From contig JBBCBC010000026.1 in NCBI GenBank assembly GCA_037126765.1, positions 10,838,418-10,902,417 of the forward strand: a DNA stretch of 64,000 bases. The letters run 5' to 3'. Within the stretch, counting starts at the first letter, position 1. The number at the start of each line of letters is the position of its first letter. The position numbers and the translations under genes were made by a program. The notes under the pieces are model-generated. The model saw only the letters and a program-made list of their open reading frames with translations, made no database searches and was not told the origin of the DNA. The stretch is from Stenogyne calaminthoides. Taxonomy: Eukaryota > Streptophyta > Magnoliopsida > Lamiales > Lamiaceae. Shown one piece after another: positions 55,264 to 64,000 of the stretch.

Positions 55264-55377
55264 TATAAGTGGGAGAAATATTATTAGGTTGATGTAGGTG
55301 ACATTAGATGTCACTGTATAATACATTAGATGTGTTGTGGTATACTTAAAAGTTGACTTTGAGTATAAGTGGGAGAT
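55264..55377 (+). promoter_or_regulatory. Duplicated polypurine tract
   Basis: TTTGAGTATAAGTGGGAGAA begins at 55257 and TTTGAGTATAAGTGGGAGAT at 55358. The second abuts the LTR. The spacing of about 100 bp matches the sister element. Confidence 0.7.
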
Positions 55378-56189
55378 TATTGGGGTTATACGTGAAAGTA
55401 TGCTTTTACTTTGTATAACCTATGTATTAAACACTTATTTACTGAAATAAATTATTTATCACTGTTGCTTTAAATATGATTGAATGTTATATATATTTAT
55501 TGCAAACCGTTCATATAATAACACATGTTACATTGTAGTTAACGTGGTGATACCAGATCACAAAAGATCACGTTAACAGTCCCTTGTAAACTAGTGCATG
55601 TTTCACAACCTAGATAGACCCGAACAGTCTATTTGTAGAAGTTGATGTGTAAGTCTTGGATTGGCTTGTCTTGACCAAGAGATTACACTAGTGCATTTGA
55701 TGTGCTGAAGCGGACCTGCAAAGAGGATAAACTCATTCGCACTGACTTAAGGGATGAAGAGTTAGACCTCAGTGGTTGTTGATTTCTTAATCTCTGTCAC
55801 TTAATAAGGACCGTGTGTGCGATTAGTAATTATTGCTTTGACTTATAAATGGGAAGAGAATCATTGAGACTTCGACACCCTATATCTTGGGCAATAATAT
55901 TAATTGTACGACGGTTGCTAAGATTAATACAGAGAATCGTGTGCTTGCAAAGTCTTGCGTGATTGGTCCCCTTGGTGGGCTCGAACCTTTATCATACCGA
56001 TAATAAAGCTGAGATGTCCTTACTCCAAGGATAAAGATATTAATTAATATAAAGCTTTTCAGTGGCTTAATTAATTAATGGACTAAATAATCTTAAACAC
56101 GAAAAATAATAACCGAGAGCCATATTACCGTAATATGAGTTAAGGTTGGATAGTGCAATATTAATTATATAGTGGTATTAATTAATATT
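55378..56189 (+). repeat. 3' LTR, left part
   Basis: The start is TATTGGGGTTATACGTG (TG mutated to TA). It continues to ATTAATTAATATT, then a CACTA end begins. It is almost identical in content to the inverted half LTR at 48248-47400, including AACAGTCCCTTGTAAACTAG (compare its complement near 48030). Confidence 0.85.
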
Positions 56190-57080
56190 CACTACAGGAA
56201 ATCGCACATTTCGTGACGACAAATTTCGTCATAAAATCATCACTTTTCGTCACAAAAGGTGTTTGATGACGAAATTTTTTTGTCACAAAGAATGTCACTT
56301 ATAGTGCGTCATATTAGGTAAATGTGACGTTATTTAAATTCGTCATATAAAGTTATCTTTTGATGACGCTAAAGGTCATCGTCACTATATCATTACATCT
56401 ATAGTGACAAAAAAAAACGTCACATTTGGCTTCAAATTTTGTCATTGAATATGGTGTTTCGTCATTAAAAGTTTATCTTTACATGACAATTTGATTTATG
56501 TCGTGACGAAATGATGAGTGTCACTATTAATGTACATGTATAATGACGAAATAATTTGTCACCAATAAGTTACATTTCATGACAAAAGTTCTATTGTCAC
56601 AAAATGACGGAGAAATGGTGACAAATTATTTTTGTCGGTATAATATAATATTTAGTGACGAGTACGATAACCATCACTAAAAGTTTAGATACGGCGACAA
56701 CATAAATTTTGTCATTTTTTCAAAATTTTCGTCAAGAAAGAATTACACTAGAGCGACAAATATTTTATTATATAGTGACAACAAAATTCGTTACAAAAAT
56801 GTAGGTTATAGTGACCAAATAATTTGCGTCGTTAAAAAAATATGAAAATAATGACAAAATATTTTTGTTATAATAAAATATTGTCTAGTGACGAAGATGA
56901 TAATTGTCATTAAAAAAACTATGGTATAGTGACAACATATATCGTCAATACTAATTAGTATCTAGTGACAAATATTTTTGCGTCATTAAAAAATTGTGAA
57001 ATTGTGACAAATTTTTTTTGTCATAATAAAATATTGTTTAGTGACGAATATGATAATTGTAATTAAAAAAACTATGGTGA
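56190..57080. repeat. CACTA subterminal repeat region
   Basis: Many short copies of TTTCGTCA/TGACGAAA and GTGACAAAT occur in both orientations at 10-60 bp intervals, most densely at 56205-56640. They thin out to decayed TAGTGACGA units at about 56890 and 57040. Such arrays bind the TnpA-type protein in En/Spm elements. Confidence 0.75.
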
Positions 57081-57437
57081 CAATCTAGAAATGATTAAAT
57101 TTATTAAAGCATTATTTGAATTTTATATATTAAATTAATAAGTGGTCATACAAATAGCAGTGATAAACTAATTTCAATTATTATATGTAATAGAAAAAAC
57201 ATCACAATAAAACTAAATATAAAAAAATGAAGGATTGGAAGAGTAGGAGCTTATCACAAGTAATATTAAAGTCTTTTAAAAATGTGGATAGTATATTCTT
57301 CTAGTTTAAAAGAAGATTAATTAACCGCGAAAGCGCAATTCTAGTTTCATTAAATCACATCCTGGTAGTCTAGATAAGGCAGCATAAGATAAAAGATACA
57401 CATCCAAATTAAGTTGCAAAAATAAAAGGTTTCAGAG

Positions 57438-57569
57438 TTAGCAAAATAAACATGTGATAGAGATTTCAATTTTCAGAGAGCAGCTGTCGTCAACCACGTA
57501 ACCTTTCTCAGGGTCTTGCAGATCAGCAATTCGCATGAATTCAGGAAACCTCGCGCTCTTGGTGAAAAA
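57438..57569 (-). pseudogene. MATH-domain-like exon captured in the CACTA element
   Basis: After an acceptor ACATGTAG at 57577-57570, the minus strand reads KSARFPEF, FMRIADLQDPEKGYVVDDSC and LKIEISIT, stop at 57440-57438. The pattern FMPLxDLxDPxKGYLVNDxCxxxAE(I/V) is typical of the MATH/TRAF-like domain in plant proteins. It has no place in a transposase and looks like a host gene fragment picked up by the element. Only one exon is visible. Assignment is by motif recall. Confidence 0.45.
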
Positions 57570-58849
57570 CTACATGTAATAACCAAACAGACTGAATAAA
57601 TGAACTGTGAAAAACCTATTTAAAATCATTTCCAATTAATAATTGATTTCTATGGTTAGGACTTTCATAGATATAAAAAAAATCCCCATTTAGCTCATTC
57701 GTAGGATGAGATGATTATGCAGCCATGTAGTAATGCTTCAGTGAGGATTAGCATCTACTTTTGGATGGCAATATATCAAGAACACAGTAAACCAAAAGTT
57801 GTTTTGAAAGTTTTATGAAACCGTAAATCAACTCATAGTTCTCCAAATGGAGTGTGTAGATGTTATAGAAATGAATCAAGGGATATTTTGGCTTCCAAAT
57901 TAATTGCAGTGAATCAACTCAAGGCTCAATATATAAAGAAAATAGCTATCCTGTGACAGAGTTATATTTTAATGTTGGATTATATTTAAGGGGCATTACA
58001 CTGATAGAAGCTAATCCCACTTCATTATCTTTTTATTTCTACATTCTTCCCCATCTCATCATTCTAGTTTCTTTTAGAAACAGAGTTCAATAAATATAGT
58101 AACTAGTAAGGATAAAGTTAAATTTCTTAAAAATTTAACACATCGATGCATATTTAAGCATCTGAGATAATTTAAATTTGTTTTCTTTTTCACTACCCGA
58201 ATAACCCGACATTTTATCTTGCAAAAAGTCACACACTAGAACAAATTCTTGACAAGTCCGGAAAAATTGTCTTTAAGAGTGAATGTAAATCAAGAACACG
58301 GGTACGTAATAATCGAGCAAACACGAATACGATGGTTGTAAGTAGTAATATCCTCAAAGAGAAATAATAATGTTGGCCCTAAGAACTAATCCGAAAATAT
58401 CATGTTAAATAAAAAACTCAACCCTGGCAACATTATGATGGTTTATCGCTGTTACATAACCCTTTTCTATTTCCCAAAATCCCTACTGTTAAATAAGACC
58501 AGCAGTTGCATCTATTGTAGACACTCTATCCTTTTTCCTAACACTTTATACACGCATAACTATACATATTGAAGCATCGAACATAGGTATACTCTTCCAA
58601 CCAGATTCACGTAAAAATCATAAAGCCAATCAAAACTCATCTCAATCAAACAATACCATCAATTTAATAAATTGGCACCACCCATTATTGCAACAACTTA
58701 TATATGTGAATATGTCAGACCATACTCCATTGACAAACCAGATTTTAGCAAAACTAAGATACAAACATATTGTTGATTCACATACAAGTTTGGGGGAGAA
58801 GGCATACACATTATATAAATAGATATAGAAGAATAGAAGCTAACCTTTA
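57570..58849. other. CACTA interior without recognised coding sequence
   Basis: AT-rich and free of long open frames on both strands. It may be intron or 3' flank of the transposase gene, or captured non-coding sequence. Confidence 0.4.
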
Positions 58850-61250
58850 TCATTCCATCTCTTCATTGTTGAACATATCCATTAGTTTGTTGAGAGTTGC
58901 ACCTTGCTTGGAGAGTTGTGCTGTGAAATTTGCATTTTGAGCAGCAAGCGCGTCTTTCAAATCAGTTACTTGTGTTTGAAGTTCTTCCACCTTAGCTTTA
59001 AACTCCTGCAACTCTTTTATTGTTTCTTCTAGCTCATCTTTATATTCACTAGAGGTATCGTGCAACGAGCTGCGTTTACTTGGAGGCTGTGGACCGTAAC
59101 CAAGACCTTTTGTGTATCCTGACCCATGGCCCAACACTTCAAGGACTATCTCTTCTTCAGTCTTCTCAAGTCCAAGCTCAATATACTCGTCTCTTTTTTT
59201 ATCATCATGTCCTGATAATAAAGAATAAAATAGAAGTAAATTAACATCAAAATTTGTAACATAACTAAATATCATAAATATGTCTACACAACTTACCCAA
59301 TTCTTCTTCGCCTCATTTGATTTCCATCCATCTTTCTTTGTACTGTGAGTATCCTCGTACAAGTGAATTCATCCACATAGTTCTCCAGCTAACTCAGTAC
59401 GAGACTATAAAAAAATAGTTACTCCCCTGATCTAAAACTCATCATCAAATCAAAGATTCATAAAACAAAAGGTTGCAATACATTTATCCCCTGATCTAAA
59501 TCTGATTTAGATAATAGTTTCCTCACAAGTTCTCATTCATAGGTATAAGATGTCAAGAAATGTTACGAAGGTGGATGCAACTTGAGGGAAGTTTTGGTGT
59601 TTATATATATACTCAATTGATGGTTATGTAATTATCTTTAAGGGTAATTGGGTTATGAAAGTTTTCTAAATCCACAGATCAGTTTTACTATGCTTTATTA
59701 TAAGAAAAATGATAAATGAGACATAAAACAAAAGATCAAAGTTATACGAAACTACAAGTCCAAAAGTAAAATACAAACAAAAATCCAGCAGGCCCAAAAA
59801 AATAGAAAGCAACACATCAGCCCCAACTAAAACAAATAAACAAAGATCAACCAAAAGATAAGGATTATATCAGCCTAAAATCAACACCAAACGAGACAAA
59901 CTGAAACTCAAGTAAGAAGTCCATTAGAAAACAAATAAAGGTTATCAAGACATAAATGAAATTTTAAACCTAGCATATAATTGCATAATTAATTTAACCA
60001 AATGTATGCTAAGTACGAGACTATGAAAAAAATAACAGTTATTCCCCTGATCTAAAACTCATCATCAAATCAATTTAACCAAATGTATGCTAAGTTTTTC
60101 ACAAGAATGTTTCATTTTGTGTTGTCCATATAATCCACATTATTCAAGTATACTTTACACAATTCTTTTAACAGTTTTGTCCTTCAAATTCAACTGATGA
60201 CCAAATCTTGATGTTATATGTTGCTTAGTTACAGAGGAATGTGTCGCAAAAACGGGTATAATTAGGATTTAAGATGTTTTATACCTATATATAGTCTATG
60301 TATATGTGTAAGCTTTGAGCTAAAGATTCCATAAAGTTATTATTCCCCAAATTACATTCTTAAATGAAACAAAAATAGTGTGCAGTGCTTTGACATAAAG
60401 CATAAATTATTTTCAAGTCAATTACTCTTCTTCTTCTTCTGTTTGAACTATATCCAACTCACAGAACTTTTTAATCTCAATTCCTAAATTAATCCTTCCC
60501 TTTTACGAGAATTTCCTACGCCATTTGTCTAAAAAATTAATTTTTTTTATCACAAATTACGAGATTCTTACTAGAAATGACTTCACAAAACACTGGTAAG
60601 AGATTCAGAACTCATTCTTTACTTAACAACTCCCAAAAAATCACTACACAGAAACCTATAAAATCAAAAAAACGATTGCCCAACAAATCGAAACAACACA
60701 ACATGAAATTGGTACAATCCCTCATCGCAAAATACTCCATATTGCAAAGAAATTAAAACAGTCCACCATCAAAGGGCAACACATTTGTAATGTGCCACTG
60801 CTAATTCCCTAAAACTGTAGTATATCTTTTGCAAGAATAGTACAACTGAACTAGTAAGGAAATATCAAGACACGAATGAAATTTTAAACCTAGCATATAA
60901 GTGCATAATTATATACTTACAATTTCATGCGATCGAACCGTAAAAGCTTTTCTTCCGACAACATGTTTGCATTTCAATTTCTGACGGTTGCTTTTATTTA
61001 CCTCACTACGACGCTACAAGAGAATTAGAATTGTAAAATTACAAATCAGAATTTGGCAATCGAAAAATCACAAATACCATTATGAATTTATAGCATTATT
61101 ACCTTGAATTCGGTGATGCAAAATAATCACACGTGTCTTCCCAGTTTTTGGTCTTCGGGACCGACTGCTTGTTATTCTTCTTAGCCTCTTCCAAAGTTGC
61201 ATATCTTGTGGAAGTCTTTGATCTGCAAATGGTAACGCTTTTGTCGAGAA
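58850..61250 (-). pseudogene. Transposase_24-type (Ptta/En/Spm, TnpA-like) gene, broken
   Basis: Minus-strand exons: about 61210-61100 (YATLEEAKKNNKQSVPKTKN, then WEDTCDYFASP); 61020-60930 (RRSEVNKSNRQKLK, HVVGRKAFTVRSHEI|GTAAGT); about 59380-59297 (ELAGELCG, stop, YEDTHSTKKDGW, donor GTAAGT); 59211-58850 (EEIVLEVLGHGSGYTKGLGY, GPQPPSKRS, then a coiled coil, stop). The intron 59296-59212 has GT..AG ends. These are the hallmarks of the plant Ptta/En_Spm transposase family (PF03004), which binds subterminal repeats. At least one stop and missing N-terminus: the Copia at 61339 cuts it. Confidence 0.7.
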
Positions 61251-61338
61251 GTGATTTTCATCCGCTCGATCACACTTTGTTTCACGCCCTGTTTATCCAT
61301 ATTCACATCCATGTGCATCTACAAACACACATAAAAAC

Positions 61339-63317
61339 TGTTGGGAGATGAATTTAATAAAGATATGATTTTGATTAGATCCCAAAACCCCTGAGTATGA
61401 CATGTTCAGGATAAACTTGATAGTTGAGTCGATTCGCTTAGAGATTCAGATGATATCCGCAAAATGTATAGTCACAGATATAAATCGATAGATCAAGATT
61501 CTCAAGAACTCAAGAAAGTTTCTCGAAGAAACCGGTTTCAAGATGAAACCGAGATATCAAGACTCAAGATGAAAACTGGAAGTTTCAAGACTCAAGAAAT
61601 CGAGATATCAAGACTCAAGATGAAATCGAGATATCAAGACTCAAGATGAAATCAAGAATCAAGACTCAAAGATGAAGACTCAAAGATATCGGTCAAGATA
61701 TCTGTGAAGACTCAAGACACAGAAACATGTAAGACTAAAAGATCAAGATCAAGAATATCGAAGGCACGCATATCAAGACTCAAGAATGTACCAATGCTCA
61801 AGATAAACCTCAATGTTCCGAGGCAATCAAATTATCTATCCAAGTATGCAATCTCGGTAAGATCGCGATTCCTTAGAAAAATAGATATTTGCCAAGACAT
61901 TCAAATGCGCATAAAAGGAACTAAGAACAAAGTGTTGTTAAGGTTATATCACTCGTAGATTGTAACGAAAAGAGCCGTTGAGTTGTCTACCTTTAACCGA
62001 GACAAAAGTCAAAAAGAGGAAGACAACATCATGCCATCATCGACGACGACAAACGACGGTCATCAACAAAAGATGTCGGTACTAAGTTCCGATCGCAAAA
62101 AAGTGAAGATCAGCTACATGAAAGGCTATTGCCTAAAACGTGTTAGGGAGTCTCAAACCCTAAATATAGCCGTTCTTCACACACCATAAGAGGAAACTCA
62201 CGAAGCTATCTCTCCAACGGATAGTTTTTCAAGAGTGACCTTGGTGTATGCCTATAAATACTTGTGACCTTCTACATTGTAAGGTTACGGGAAATTTATA
62301 AGCAACTCAAGAGCTCAAACTTATTATTGCAAGTTGAAGCACTCGAAAAACCGAGAATTTCCCAAGTGCTTTAAATCGAAGAGAGCTCATTCCACTAAGC
62401 CTAGGTTGATAAGATATATCCAAAGCTTAGTCGAGATATCCTAGCCTTCGCATTGTGCTTATTGTAAAGGATATCTCATCCTAGTTGGAAACCAACCAAG
62501 AAACCCCAAACCCTTTGTAAGGTAGTTTGAGTGTGATTGTTGGTGAGATTGGAGTTGTAAAGAGTTAGTAAACTACATTGAGGTAGTCAGAAAGCTCTAG
62601 AGAAGAAGTGAGTAATCTATCTTGGATGCCATGTAAAGCTTGTGTGAGTTTTGAGTTAGTAAACTACGAGGTAGTCGAAGCTCAAAATTAGAAAGGTTAG
62701 TAAACTACAGAGGTAGTCAGAAAGCCTTAGGAAGTGTTTAGTGAATTTCTCTGAAGAGATCAGGGAGAGTGGACGTAGGAGCTTGAGTCTCTGAACCACT
62801 ATAACTTGCTGTGTTCTTTGCTTTCTGTTTTGCTTGATTTATCTGTTGCATTACTTTGTTTTGAAAGCATATTTTCATCGATATTTCAGGTTGGAATCAA
62901 TCCAATTTAAAGTTGCATATAATTGAATCACACTAATCACTATTCCATTAAAGGAAGGTTTTTCAAAGAAAAGCTTAAAACGAGTATAAACTAAGGGCCA
63001 ACCATTCCGCATTGTCCGAGTAGCTAGAATAGATAGTTACCAAACCGAACTTACTCTTCCGAGGGTTCAAGAAGTTAGTTATCTCGATCCAAGCAACTCA
63101 GATCTCTGAAAACTCGTGATTCATTGGGATTATCTGAGGTATCCGAAAGCAAACAGATCAACATCTCATGTAGACTTTAACTTCGAGCGATTTGTGCTTC
63201 TCAGGACCAAATCATCGTGACAACTCCGACCCAAGTGACCTTAGTAAAAGAAAAGTTTTAAAACACTTAACACGTGTATTCCCCCATACACGTAAGACTT
63301 CGTTGCACCGACCAACA
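61339..63317 (+). repeat. 5' LTR, 1979 bp, with CAAGACT minisatellite
   Basis: TGTTGGGAGATG...CCGACCAACA. A repeat of TCAAGACTCAAGATGAAAT-type units occupies 61490-61790. TATAAATA is at 62253-62260 and CTCTCCAACGG at 62210-62220. The U5 signature GTGGACGTAGGAGC...GAACCACTATA is at 62771-62804. Three short GTTAGTAAACTAC repeats lie at 62565-62710. Confidence 0.8.
62210..62260 (+). promoter_or_regulatory. LTR core promoter with AACGG box
   Basis: CTCTCCAACGG at 62210-62220 and TATAAATA at 62253-62260. TCCAACGG(N)N fits the M-phase-specific activator consensus YCYAACGGYY at its core. The same pair occurs at 20447/20476 and 24788/24817, and as CTCTCCAATGG on the minus strand at 1796-1786. Confidence 0.45.
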
Positions 63318-63335
63318 AGTGGTATCGGAGCAAAG
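63318..63335 (+). promoter_or_regulatory. Primer-binding site
   Basis: AGTGGTATCGGAGCAAAGG follows the LTR end at 63317. TGGTATCGGAGC is one base from the initiator tRNA-Met complement. Confidence 0.8.
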
Positions 63336-63446
63336 GTTCAACTTGACCACTGCTTTTTGTTGACCAAAGTTTTATTTGCTAAAAATACTTGTGGTCTATC
63401 TCGAATCGATCTTATTTGGTTGAACTCTTAAAAGACTCGTAAAAAA

Positions 63447-64000
63447 ATGTCTTCTAAGAAACTTCCCATGTTCTCGATGAGAACTATGATTTATGGAGAT
63501 CGAGAATGCAAAGGCTCACCATTCTAAACATGAACATATGTGGAGAGTGGTCTCGAAGGGCCATTCCAATTTCTCGTGGTGAATCCCAGAGGAACAAAAA
63601 AATGAGAGAAACGATCCTAGAGCGAGATTTCCTAAGTCTCGATGACCAACCCGACTCTGAGGAGAGGAAGTTAGTCAATCTAGACTATATTGCTAAAGAC
63701 ACACTATACAAAGATAATTGATGATGGTGTGATGTGAATGATCTCTCACCGTAATAATGAAAAAGAAATTTGGGATACACTAGTCAGAATGTGCCAAGGC
63801 ACAGATCATATCAAGGAAAACAAACTTTCAGTTGCAATTGGAAAGTTTGATAGTTTTGAAATGGATGAAGGTGAATCTATAGACAAATTGGAAGTCAGAT
63901 TCACTAGCATTATGAATGATCTAAATGCACTTGGTAAGAAATATCCACAGAGAGAAGTTGCATTGAAAATTCTTAGAAGTCTTTCTAAGAAATGGGATAT
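63447..64000 (+). pseudogene. Copia gag (UBN2-type), with frameshifts, partial
   Basis: ATG at 63447 (MSSKKLPMF), then a frameshift near 63475. The next frame reads DENYDLWRSRMQ, the ENYxxW motif of Copia gag. After a stop near 63720 and another shift come KEIWDTLVRMCQGTDHIKEN, SFEMDEGESIDKLEVRF and LKILRSLSKKWD, the UBN2 gag domain. It is cut by the window end. Two frameshifts in 550 bp mean this copy is not coding-competent. Confidence 0.75.

Larger units (their letters stand above)
49703..56189 (+). mobile_element. Copia element with broken 5' LTR and CACTA-interrupted 3' LTR
   Basis: It has the right half of the 5' LTR (49703-50576), PBS, leader, gag, pol (52696-55263), duplicated purine tract and the left part of the 3' LTR (55378-56189). 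It is a sister family to the 35.5-44.8 kb element. The missing left part of the 5' LTR is most likely the inverted piece at 47177-48248. The missing right part of the 3' LTR should lie beyond the CACTA element and is outside the window. Confidence 0.8.
56190..61338 (-). mobile_element. CACTA (En/Spm) transposon, 3' end and body
   Basis: It starts CACTACAGGAAATCGC at 56190, the family's terminal inverted repeat. Dense subterminal CGTCAC/GTGACGA repeats follow to about 57080. Minus-strand exons of a Transposase_24-type gene lie at 58850-61250. The gene reads toward the 56190 end, so this is the element's 3' end. The other end and the TnpD-type transposase are not present before the Copia at 61339, which inserted into it. 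TSD candidate on this side: ATT (56187-56189). Confidence 0.75.
61339..64000 (+). mobile_element. Copia element, 5' LTR and gag start (continues past the window)
   Basis: 5' LTR 61339-63317, PBS, then gag from 63447. LTR type and PBS place it with the Sirevirus-like group seen at 957 and 23847 (shared U3 repeats, promoter box and U5 signature), although its sequence is distinct. It inserted in the CACTA transposase gene. Its 3' end is outside the window. Confidence 0.8.

Noticed and set aside
63301..63340. tRNA gene suggested by the TGGTATCGGAGC motif
   Set aside because: It is a primer-binding site adjacent to an LTR end; no cloverleaf can be drawn around it.

Overview
The window is nuclear DNA of a flowering plant, most likely a eudicot. 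It is AT-rich and packed with plant-type Copia, Gypsy, Helitron, CACTA and MITE sequences, with spliceosomal GT..AG introns and no bacterial gene organisation. I found no intact single-copy host gene. The window is a pile of nested, mostly decayed transposable elements, and the elements that carry extra, non-standard genes are the main interest. The species cannot be named from the sequence. All alignments were done by eye.

Layout. 1-9476: two nested copies of a Sirevirus-like Copia element on the minus strand. The inner copy carries a large extra reading region between pol and the 3' LTR. That region is duplicated in tandem, and each unit has its own TATA box and a probable leader intron. 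9477-12860: a decayed plus-strand Copia joined head to head to the first. 12861-16784: AT-rich spacer with tandem repeats. 16785-22591: a Helitron with both ends recognisable, holding a broken RPA-like gene, two related MITEs and a solo LTR that itself contains another solo LTR. 23052-23846: the 3' part of a second Helitron with the end of its helicase. 23847-26617: a Copia with two long LTRs and only 134 bp between them. 26618-31269: LTR-like remnants.

31270-49702: a Gypsy (Tat-like) element on the minus strand. Downstream of its pol lies an oppositely oriented gene with a promoter and at least three introns. The Gypsy integrase gene is split by a Copia element at 35526-44815 (5' LTR, pol, 3' LTR). 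The protease-RT part of the Gypsy pol (48249-49702) and half a Copia LTR (47177-48248) lie in inverted orientation. 49703-56189: another Copia (gag, pol, 3' LTR). Its 3' LTR is cut by a CACTA element (56190-61338) carrying a Transposase_24-type gene and a MATH-domain-like exon. That CACTA is cut in turn by a Copia whose 5' LTR and gag start run off the window end (61339-64000).

The order of insertion can be read in several places: Helitron, then outer solo LTR, then inner solo LTR; Gypsy, then Copia at 35526; Copia, then CACTA, then Copia at 61339. Several Copia LTRs share an AACGG-type box just upstream of TATA, which suggests a common transcriptional trigger.
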